DNA of 5,863 bases from an uncultured Eubacteriales bacterium (lineage in GTDB: Bacteria > Bacillota > Clostridia > Monoglobales > Monoglobaceae), in the NCBI GenBank assembly GCA_900555375.1, contig USLC01000057.1, forward strand, positions 1 through 5,863, written 5' to 3'. The notes below the pieces were generated by a model. That model did not search any database and was not told the DNA's origin. It saw nothing but the letters and a program-made list of their open reading frames with translations. Position numbers and translations under genes: made by a program. Below, piece after piece: positions 1 to 5,370 of the stretch. Position 1 is the first letter of the stretch; every line of letters begins with the position of its first letter.

Positions 1-2
1 TA

Positions 3-152
3 ATAGAAACAGCTAAAATCGCAAAAGAAAAAGGCTTTGCCGAAAACGGTTGGAGAATAGTAAACAACTGCGGCAAAGACGGCGGTCAGACGGTCGGACA
101 CCTGCATTTTCATTTGCTTGCGGGCAGAAATCTCGGATGGCCTCCGGGCTGA
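3..152 (+). CDS. HIT family (HinT-like) nucleotide-binding protein, 3' end only
   Basis: This is the last 49 codons of a gene that begins before the window. The visible peptide carries the histidine triad signature HLHFHLL (residues 33-39 of the fragment, nt 99-119), preceded by GGQTVG and followed by AGR. It ends in WPPG, the C-terminal tail typical of HinT-type proteins. HIT proteins of this branch are small cytosolic dimers, usually about 110-120 residues, that hydrolyse purine nucleoside phosphoramidates and similar AMP conjugates through the central histidine. About half to two-thirds of the protein is missing, so its start, regulation and operon partners cannot be seen. It is separated from the ilv genes by a strong terminator and a new promoter, so it is probably not part of that pathway. 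The family call is firm; the exact substrate is unknown. Confidence 0.9.
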   Translation: METAKIAKEKGFAENGWRIVNNCGKDGGQTVGHLHFHLLAGRNLGWPPG

Positions 153-160
153 GTAAAATC

Positions 161-195
161 AGGCGCATACGGCAAAAGCTGTATGCGCCTTTTTT
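161..195 (+). terminator. Intrinsic terminator of the HIT gene
   Basis: A perfect 10-bp inverted repeat (161-170 with 181-190) extends inward by three more pairs, one of them G-U, to an AAAA loop at 174-177. A run of six T's (190-195) follows directly. The hairpin begins 8 nt after the HIT stop codon. This is a textbook Rho-independent terminator and should insulate the ilv promoter from upstream transcription. Confidence 0.95.
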
Positions 196-200
196 GAAAA

Positions 201-261
201 CGTGCGAATAACATATTTTTATTTGTTTTAAAGATAAAATTTGTATAATTTTATTCGGGCG
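201..261. repeat. Imperfect inverted repeat upstream of the ilv promoter
   Basis: CGTGCGAATAA (201-211) and TTATTCGGGCG (251-261) are inverted repeats matching at 9 of 11 positions, with about 39 nt of very AT-rich DNA between them. The right arm ends 5 bp before the -35 hexamer, a position where an activator or a looping repressor could bind. No known regulator motif is recognised. The match could be chance in an AT-rich intergenic stretch, so functional confidence is low. Confidence 0.25.
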
Positions 262-266
262 TATAC

Positions 267-295
267 TTGACACAAGCCGTCCATTGCAGTATAAT
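267..295 (+). promoter_or_regulatory. Consensus vegetative (sigma-70/sigma-A) promoter for the ilv operon
   Basis: TTGACA at 267-272 and TATAAT at 290-295 are both exact consensus hexamers with the optimal 17-nt spacer. Transcription should start near 301-303, leaving about 100 nt of leader before the ilvB start. So strong a core promoter on a biosynthetic operon implies that output is restrained elsewhere, probably by the hairpin immediately downstream or by a repressor. Confidence 0.9.
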
Positions 296-300
296 AAAAT

Positions 301-367
301 GAACAAGTTTAAACCGTGGATTTTTAATCGGAAATCGGCAAAACGGTTTAAATAGCTTGTTCTTTTT
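301..367 (+). promoter_or_regulatory. Leader stem-loop with T-tract: possible attenuator or 5' stability hairpin
   Basis: GAACAAG (301-307) pairs with CTTGTTC (356-362), and TTTAAACCGT (308-317) pairs with ACGGTTTAAA (343-352). This gives a 17-bp stem with a TAG bulge (353-355) on the 3' side. Five T's (363-367) follow immediately, the form of an intrinsic terminator. The loop of about 25 nt can form a small inner helix (319-323 with 332-336). The stem foot coincides with the predicted transcription start. TTGTTC recurs at 373-378 and could pair with the 5' arm instead, a possible but unproven alternative fold. The hairpin could act as an attenuator, as a 5'-end cap against decay, or as a palindromic operator in DNA. 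The structure is seen directly; its role is inference. Confidence 0.6.
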
Positions 368-388
368 ATATATTGTTCACTTTTCAGG

Positions 389-394
389 AAGGAG
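389..394 (+). promoter_or_regulatory. Ribosome binding site deciding the TTG start of ilvB
   Basis: AAGGAG lies 9 nt before the TTG at 404. No in-frame ATG stands near it, and the TTG reading gives the usual N-terminus of acetohydroxyacid synthase (MKLTGADIVIECM), so the site fixes the non-ATG start. Confidence 0.85.
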
Positions 395-403
395 TGTAGC
401 ACA

Positions 404-2083
404 TTGAAATTGACCGGTGCTGATATTGTAATTGAATGTATGCTTGAACAGGGTGTGGATACCGTCTTTGGTTATCCGGGCGGCTCTATCCTAAACATCT
501 ATGACTCGCTATACAGATACTCTGATAAAATTACGCATATCCTCACAGCTCACGAGCAGGGTGCGGCGCACGCCGCAGACGGATACGCGAGGACAAGCGG
601 TAAGGTCGGTGTCGTCTTTGCGACTTCGGGACCGGGGGCTACAAATCTTGTCACGGGAATCGCTACCGCAATGATGGACTCTGTTCCGATTGTTGCGATT
701 ACCTGTAATGTAACAAACAACCTTCTCGGCAAAGATTCTTTCCAGGAGATAGATATAGTAGGCGTGACCACTCCGATAACCAAGCATAACTTTTTGGTAA
801 AGAGTGCTGAAGAAATCGCGCCGACCGTCCGCAGGGCGTTCAGCATTGCACGTTCGGGCAGACCGGGTCCCGTTCTTATCGATATAACAAAAGATGCAAC
901 AGCCCAAATGTGTGAGTATGCATATGAAACCCAAAACATAACGACAGAGCGCAAGGTTGAAGCATCGGATGATGACTTTAAGGCGGCGGCAGAGCTTATA
1001 AATAACTCAAAGCGCCCGCTTATATATGCCGGCGGCGGAGTTATATCCGCCGATGCGTCAGAAGAGCTTAAAGCCTTCCGCGCAAAGATAGACAGCCCCG
1101 TTACACTGTCGGTTATGGGTCTCGGTGCATTCCCCGCATCCGATCCAAACTTTACCGGAATGATAGGAATGCACGGAACAAAAACAACCTCATTGGCTGT
1201 GGGCGAGTGTGACTTGCTTATAGCAATCGGCGCAAGATTCTCTGACAGAGTTACCTGCGATGTAAAAACTTTTGCACCGAACGCAAAAGTTATACATATA
1301 GACGCAGACCGTGCCGAAATTGACAAGAATATAAAGACTGACGCAAATATTGTCGGCGATGCAAAGGCTGTGCTTGAAAGACTGACCAAGGAAGTAAATC
1401 AGCTTAAGCATACCGAGTGGCTTAACCGAATTTACGCCTGGGAGAAGGAATATCCGATTCACCACCCGTACACGGGCGAGTTTACGCCGCAGGTTGTTAT
1501 GGAAACAATAAATGCGGCAATCGGCAGAGATTCGATAGCTACCACCGACGTAGGACAGCATCAGATGTGGGCGGCTCAGTATCTTATGGTAGAGCGTCCG
1601 CGAAAGTTTATTACCTCGGGTGGTCTCGGAACTATGGGCTTCGGACTGGGCGCGGCAATCGGTGCACAGATGGCAAACCCCGATTATGTTATAGTTAATA
1701 TTACGGGCGACGGCTGTTTCCATATGAATCTGCAAGAGCTTTCAACCGCGGCAAAGTACGACCTTCCCGTTATAGACGTTATAATCAACAATAATGTTTT
1801 GGGAATGGTTCGGCAATGGCAGAATTTGTTCTATGAAAAGCGTTTTTCAAATACGACGCTTGACAAAAAAACCGATTATGAGATGGTTGCAAGAGGCTTC
1901 GGAGCATATGCATATACCGCAACAAATAAAGAAGAGCTTGAAGAGGCAATGCGCGAAGCGGTTGCACACCGTGATGCTCCGACGGTTATAAACTGCGTAA
2001 TTGACCCGGATGACTTTGTTCTTCCGATGGTTCCGGCAGGACATTCGATTGAAGAGCCTATTCTTGAAATAAGCAATAAGTAA
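404..2083 (+). CDS. ilvB: Acetohydroxyacid (acetolactate) synthase, catalytic large subunit
   Basis: This cytosolic ThDP-, Mg- and FAD-dependent enzyme condenses two pyruvates to 2-acetolactate (valine and leucine route) or pyruvate with 2-ketobutyrate to 2-aceto-2-hydroxybutyrate (isoleucine route). At 559 residues it has the normal length and full three-domain layout. The N-terminal ThDP (pyrimidine) domain has GYPGG at 23-27 and the catalytic Glu51 in AHEQGAAH. The central FAD-binding domain has GARFSDRVT at 277-285. The C-terminal ThDP (pyrophosphate) domain has DVGQHQMW at 382-389 and the metal motif GDG (435-437) through NN (462-463). Trp472 in VRQWQ matches the tryptophan that favours 2-ketobutyrate in anabolic enzymes. 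That residue, the FAD motif and the adjacent ilvN argue against a catabolic AlsS. The TTG start is supported by AAGGAG 9 nt upstream. Ser28, Thr104 and Ser112 occupy positions that are usually Ala, Pro and Ala. Confidence 0.97.
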   Translation: MKLTGADIVIECMLEQGVDTVFGYPGGSILNIYDSLYRYSDKITHILTAHEQGAAHAADGYARTSGKVGVVFATSGPGATNLVTGIATAMMDSVPIVAITCNVTNNLLGKDSFQEIDIVGVTTPITKHNFLVKSAEEIAPTVRRAFSIARSGRPGPVLIDITKDATAQMCEYAYETQNITTERKVEASDDDFKAAAELINNSKRPLIYAGGGVISADASEELKAFRAKIDSPVTLSVMGLGAFPASDPNFTGMIGMHGTKTTSLAVGECDLLIAIGARFSDRVTCDVKTFAPNAKVIHIDADRAEIDKNIKTDANIVGDAKAVLERLTKEVNQLKHTEWLNRIYAWEKEYPIHHPYTGEFTPQVVMETINAAIGRDSIATTDVGQHQMWAAQYLMVERPRKFITSGGLGTMGFGLGAAIGAQMANPDYVIVNITGDGCFHMNLQELSTAAKYDLPVIDVIINNNVLGMVRQWQNLFYEKRFSNTTLDKKTDYEMVARGFGAYAYTATNKEELEEAMREAVAHRDAPTVINCVIDPDDFVLPMVPAGHSIEEPILEISNK

Positions 2084-2097
2084 GGGGGAGAGCAGAT

Positions 2098-2574
2098 ATG
2101 GATAACAATACACACGTTTTATCGATTTTGGTTGAGAACCACGCCGGAGTGCTTAACCGTGTTTCGGGTCTGTTTTCACGCAGAACTTATAATATAGAAA
2201 GTCTCTCTGTCGGCGTGACTGAAAACCCCGATATTTCGAGAATGACGGTTGTAACAAATACAGACAGCGATACGCTTGTACAGATAGTAAATCAGGTTTC
2301 AAAGCTTATTGATGTTTTGGACATAACCATTCTCGATTCCGACAACGCCGTTCTGCGCGAGCACGTTCTGGTTAAGGTAAATGCGTCGGATAAGGCGGGG
2401 GTTATGCAGATTTGCAATGTATTCCGCGCCAATATAGTGGATATTTCGCCGGATGTTATGACGGCAGAGCTTACGGGCGCACCGAACAAAATTAACGCAT
2501 TCATCACATTGATGGAGCAGTATGAGATTAAGGAACTGGTAAGAACGGGTCTTACCGGGCTTTTAAGAGGATAA
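2098..2574 (+). CDS. ilvN: Acetohydroxyacid synthase, regulatory small subunit
   Basis: The small subunit binds the IlvB catalytic subunit, raises its activity and makes it sensitive to feedback inhibition by valine. At 158 residues it is a standard IlvN/IlvH. An N-terminal ACT domain (about 5-78) holds the conserved run LVENHAGVLNRVSGLF and then YNIESL. A C-terminal small-subunit domain (about 84-155) follows, with ILDSD at the boundary. By recalled alignment to E. coli IlvH, the valine-site residues Asn11, Gly14 and Asn29 correspond to Asn14, Gly17 and Asn32 here, so valine inhibition is expected. The ATG lies 14 nt after the ilvB stop, with a purine-rich site AGGGGGAG (2083-2090) 7 nt upstream. 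The two subunits are therefore almost certainly translated from one transcript. Nothing in the protein is unusual. Confidence 0.97.
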   Translation: MDNNTHVLSILVENHAGVLNRVSGLFSRRTYNIESLSVGVTENPDISRMTVVTNTDSDTLVQIVNQVSKLIDVLDITILDSDNAVLREHVLVKVNASDKAGVMQICNVFRANIVDISPDVMTAELTGAPNKINAFITLMEQYEIKELVRTGLTGLLRG

Positions 2575-2601
2575 AAATTAATTATTAATATATAAAAATT
2601 A
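2571..2601 (+). repeat. Short direct repeat in the AT-rich ilvN-ilvC spacer
   Basis: The 10-mer ATAAAAATTA occurs at 2571-2580 and again at 2592-2601, offset by 21 nt, around a further AT-only stretch. It covers the ilvN stop codon and runs up to the ilvC ribosome binding site. It may be simple low complexity. Unstructured AT-rich RNA just before a Shine-Dalgarno does tend to favour translation, and no promoter of convincing quality is seen here. Confidence 0.3.
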
Positions 2602-2604
2602 AAC

Positions 2605-2610
2605 GGAGGA
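2605..2610 (+). promoter_or_regulatory. Strong ribosome binding site of ilvC
   Basis: GGAGGA is a near-perfect Shine-Dalgarno 7 nt before the ilvC ATG, set in an A-rich unstructured context. It is the strongest-looking site in the operon. Confidence 0.8.
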
Positions 2611-2617
2611 ATAAAAA

Positions 2618-3613
2618 ATGGCTAAGATTTTTTATGCAGATGATTGTAATTTGGGATTGCTCAGCAACAAAACAGTTGCTGTAATCGGCTACGGAAGTCA
2701 GGGACACGCTCACGCGCTTAACCTGAAGGAGAGCGGCGTAAACGTAATTGTCGGCTTGTATAACGGAAGTAAGTCGTGGGCTGTTGCGGAAGCGGCAGGA
2801 CTTAAAGTGTACACAGCTGCAGAGGCGGCTGCACAGGCAGACATTATTATGATTCTTATAAATGATGAGAAACAGGCTCAGCTTTACAAAGAAAGCATCG
2901 AACCGAATCTTTCGGCAGGCAAGGTGCTTGCTTTTGCACACGGTTTTAATATTCACTTCCAGCAGATTGTTCCTCCTAAGGATGTAGACGTTATTATGAT
3001 TGCTCCTAAGGGTCCGGGTCACACAGTCCGCAGCGAGTATGTTGCAGGCAAGGGTGTTCCCTGTCTTGCGGCTGTATATCAGGATGCTTCGGGCAATGCT
3101 ATGGATATTGCTCTTGCATACGCGGCAGGCATAGGCGGAAGCCGTGCGGGCGTACTTGAGACAACATTTAAAATGGAGACAGAGACAGACCTCTTCGGCG
3201 AGCAGGCAGTTCTTTGCGGCGGCGTTTGCGCATTGATGCAGGCAGGATTTGAAACTTTGGTTGAAGCGGGCTATGACCCTCAAAACGCTTATTTTGAGTG
3301 TATCCACGAGATGAAGCTTATCGTTGACCTTATCTATCACGGCGGTTTCACCGAAATGCGTCACTCAATCTCCGATACTGCAGAGTACGGCGATTATGAA
3401 GTAGGCAAGAGAATCATAACAGAGGATACAAAGAAGGAAATGAAGAAGGTTCTGAGCGAGATTCAGGACGGTACGTTTGCAAGAAACTGGATTGCAGAGA
3501 ATGCTGTAAACCGTCCGCACTTTAACGCTATGAGAAGAATCAAGGCAGAACATCAGCTTGAAAAGGTCGGCAAGGAACTTCGTAAGATGTATTCCTGGAA
3601 CGACGAGAAATAA
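2618..3613 (+). CDS. ilvC: Ketol-acid reductoisomerase, class I (short form)
   Basis: The enzyme catalyses the second common step, a Mg-dependent alkyl migration plus NAD(P)H reduction that turns 2-acetolactate into 2,3-dihydroxyisovalerate (and the isoleucine homologue likewise). At 331 residues it is the short class I form. The N-terminal Rossmann domain has GYGSQG (24-29). The C-terminal knotted helical domain supplies the metal and substrate ligands: Asp191 and Glu195 in TDLFGEQ, Glu227 and Glu231 in FECIHE, and Ser252 in ISDTAEYG. His108 (FAHGF) and Lys131 (APKGPGH) complete the active site. The cofactor loop reads GLYNGSKSW (46-54). It keeps Ser51 and Ser53, which usually bind the NADPH phosphate, and has no acidic residue typical of NADH-users, but Tyr48 stands where Arg is usual. 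Codon choice differs from its neighbours: 17 of 23 lysines are AAG and only 3 of 23 isoleucines are ATA, as in highly expressed genes. Confidence 0.98.
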   Translation: MAKIFYADDCNLGLLSNKTVAVIGYGSQGHAHALNLKESGVNVIVGLYNGSKSWAVAEAAGLKVYTAAEAAAQADIIMILINDEKQAQLYKESIEPNLSAGKVLAFAHGFNIHFQQIVPPKDVDVIMIAPKGPGHTVRSEYVAGKGVPCLAAVYQDASGNAMDIALAYAAGIGGSRAGVLETTFKMETETDLFGEQAVLCGGVCALMQAGFETLVEAGYDPQNAYFECIHEMKLIVDLIYHGGFTEMRHSISDTAEYGDYEVGKRIITEDTKKEMKKVLSEIQDGTFARNWIAENAVNRPHFNAMRRIKAEHQLEKVGKELRKMYSWNDEK

Positions 3614-3628
3614 TGAACCTTTTAAAAT

Positions 3629-3658
3629 AAGGGCAGGGCAAAGCCCTGCCCTTTGTTT
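3629..3658 (+). terminator. Intrinsic terminator hairpin between ilvC and ilvD
   Basis: GGGCAGGGC (3631-3639) pairs perfectly with GCCCTGCCC (3643-3651) across an AAA loop. Two A-T pairs extend the stem to 11 bp, and TTTGTTT follows (3652-3658). It begins 15 nt after the ilvC stop. The T-tract is interrupted by one G, so termination is probably partial, which would allow readthrough into ilvD. It may also protect the 3' end of the ilvBNC message. No good promoter is seen in the 34 nt between it and ilvD. Confidence 0.8.
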
Positions 3659-3692
3659 CAATTTACAGATAAATGAAAGGCGGATTTAAAAA

Positions 3693-5354
3693 ATGAACAG
3701 TGATAATATAAAGTCAAGTATAGACAGAACGCCTCACAGGTCGCTTTTAAAGGCACTTGGTATGACAGATGAGGAGATAAGCCGTCCGATAATCGGGGTT
3801 GTTAATTCACAGAACGAGATTGTTCCGGGACATATGCACCTTGATAATATAGCAAAGGCGGTAAAGGACGGAATAAGAATCGCGGGCGGTACCCCGGTAG
3901 AGGTTCCGGCAATAGCAGTATGCGACGGTATTGCAATGGGTCACGAGGGTATGAAGTACTCTCTTGTCTCGCGTGAGATTATTGCAGATTCAGTTGAGAT
4001 TATGGCAAAGGCTCATCAGTTTGACGCGCTTGTTCTTATCCCAAACTGCGATAAGGTTGTGCCGGGTATGCTTATGGCGGCGGCAAGGCTTAACATTCCG
4101 TCGATTGTTATAAGCGGTGGACCTATGCTCTCTGTTAAATTTAAGGGCTGCTATCGCGATTTTAATACAGGAATGGAAGCGGTGGGCGCATTAAAGGCGG
4201 GAAAGATTGACGAGACAGAGCTGCACGAGCTTGAAAATGCGGCTTGTCCGACCTGCGGCTCGTGCTCGGGTATGTTTACGGCTAACTCGATGAACTGCTT
4301 AAGCGAGGTTTTGGGTATGGCTCTTCCGGGCAACGGAACGGTTCCGGCAGTATATTCAGAGAGAATACGCCTTGCAAAGACCGCGGGTATGAGAATAATG
4401 GAGCTTCTTAAAAATAATATAAGACCAAGGGATATCCTGACTCCCGACGCAATATATAACGCTTTGCGCGTTGATATGGCTCTCGGCTGTTCAACAAACT
4501 CAATGCTTCACCTCCCTGCAATAGCGCACGAGGCAGGGGCAGAGTTTACGCTTGATTACGCAAATGAGATAAGCGCCAATACGCCAAACCTTTGTCACCT
4601 TGCCCCTGCGGGCGGACATCACGTTCAGGATTTGTATGAGGCGGGCGGAGTAACCGCCCTTATGAACGAGCTTGCAAAAAAGAATTTGCTTAAGCTTGAC
4701 ACAATAACGGTTACGGGCAAAACTCAGGGCGAGAATATAAAAAATCATCCCGTAACAGATTATGAAGTTATCAGACCTATCGACAATCCGTATTCACAAA
4801 CGGGCGGAATAGCCGTGCTTAAGGGTAACCTTGCTCCCGACGTGTCGGTGGTAAAAAGAAGTGCGGTAGCGGAAGAAATGCTTGTGCACGAAGGCCCCGC
4901 AAAGGTGTATGACAGCGAGGAAGAGGCGATTTCGGCAATATACGCGGGCAAAATAGAAAAAGGTGATGTTGTGGTCATCAGATATGAGGGCCCGAAAGGC
5001 GGACCGGGAATGAGAGAGATGCTTTCGCCGACATCGGCTATATGCGGAATGGGTCTTGACAAGGATGTTGCGCTTATCACGGACGGACGTTTCAGCGGTG
5101 CAACCCGCGGCGCGGCTATCGGCCACGTATCACCTGAGGCGGCAGAGGGCGGCACAATCGGACTTGTTGAAAACGGCGATATAATATCAATTGATATTCC
5201 AAACGGTAAGCTTGAACTTAAAGTATCCGATGAAGAGCTTTCAAAGCGCAGAGAGAATTTTGTACCCAAAGAGCCGAATATAAAAGACGGCGTTTTAAGA
5301 AAATATTCGCGACTTGTTACATCGGCTTCAACAGGCGCGGTGCTTAACGCATAA
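3693..5354 (+). CDS. ilvD: Dihydroxyacid dehydratase
   Basis: This iron-sulfur, Mg-dependent enzyme dehydrates 2,3-dihydroxyisovalerate to 2-oxoisovalerate, and the methylvalerate homologue for isoleucine. At 553 residues it matches the short form found in many Bacillota. By recalled comparison with E. coli IlvD, Asp78 (VCDGIAMGHEG) and Asp120 bind Mg. Lys121 in PNCDKVVPG is the expected carbamylated lysine. Cys119 and Cys191 (in CGSCSGMFTANSMNCL) are cluster ligands, Glu442 (MREM) is a further metal ligand, and Ser468 in DGRFSGAT is the catalytic base. The segment VVNSQNEIVPGH (37-48) has no cysteine where plant-type [2Fe-2S] enzymes carry a third ligand, so the cluster type cannot be told from sequence. 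The ATG is preceded by a modest site, AAAGGCGG (3676-3683), 9 nt upstream. Expression probably depends on readthrough of the hairpin after ilvC. Isoleucine is often ATA here, unlike in ilvC. Confidence 0.97.
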   Translation: MNSDNIKSSIDRTPHRSLLKALGMTDEEISRPIIGVVNSQNEIVPGHMHLDNIAKAVKDGIRIAGGTPVEVPAIAVCDGIAMGHEGMKYSLVSREIIADSVEIMAKAHQFDALVLIPNCDKVVPGMLMAAARLNIPSIVISGGPMLSVKFKGCYRDFNTGMEAVGALKAGKIDETELHELENAACPTCGSCSGMFTANSMNCLSEVLGMALPGNGTVPAVYSERIRLAKTAGMRIMELLKNNIRPRDILTPDAIYNALRVDMALGCSTNSMLHLPAIAHEAGAEFTLDYANEISANTPNLCHLAPAGGHHVQDLYEAGGVTALMNELAKKNLLKLDTITVTGKTQGENIKNHPVTDYEVIRPIDNPYSQTGGIAVLKGNLAPDVSVVKRSAVAEEMLVHEGPAKVYDSEEEAISAIYAGKIEKGDVVVIRYEGPKGGPGMREMLSPTSAICGMGLDKDVALITDGRFSGATRGAAIGHVSPEAAEGGTIGLVENGDIISIDIPNGKLELKVSDEELSKRRENFVPKEPNIKDGVLRKYSRLVTSASTGAVLNA

Positions 5355-5370
5355 GAGAGGAGCAGAATAT

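Noticed and set aside
244..249. A second TATAAT that could be an alternative -10 box.
   Set aside because: The best -35 candidates (TTGTTT or TTTGTT near 222-228) are poor with 15-16 nt spacing. The promoter at 267-295 is far better.
299..355. An 18-codon basic reading frame from ATG 299 to TAG 353 overlapping the leader hairpin, a possible leader peptide.
   Set aside because: Its ATG lies at or before the expected transcription start, it has no ribosome binding site, and it has only one Ile and no Val or Leu, so it does not fit branched-chain attenuation. Most of its sequence is explained by the hairpin arms.
379..393. CodY-like box overlapping the ilvB ribosome binding site.
   Set aside because: It matches only 10 of 15 positions of AATTTTCWGAAAATT, and its right half is simply the Shine-Dalgarno.
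13..402. A 129-codon antisense open frame across the HIT end and the ilv leader.
   Set aside because: It runs through the HIT coding region, a terminator and a consensus promoter of the + strand, and its product shows no recognisable domain.
301..403. T-box or known riboswitch in the ilvB leader.
   Set aside because: The leader is only about 100 nt, and the conserved T-box antiterminator motif (AGGGTGGNACCGCG) is absent. No other riboswitch signature was recognised.
550..1389. A 279-codon antisense open frame inside ilvB.
   Set aside because: It is the mirror of a well-conserved ilvB coding region. Its low-complexity Ser/Ala/Ile-rich product resembles no family and it has no convincing start signal.
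404..2083. Catabolic acetolactate synthase (AlsS) as an alternative identity for the first enzyme.
   Set aside because: The FAD-region motif RFSDRVT, the anabolic tryptophan and the adjacent regulatory subunit gene all indicate the biosynthetic enzyme.
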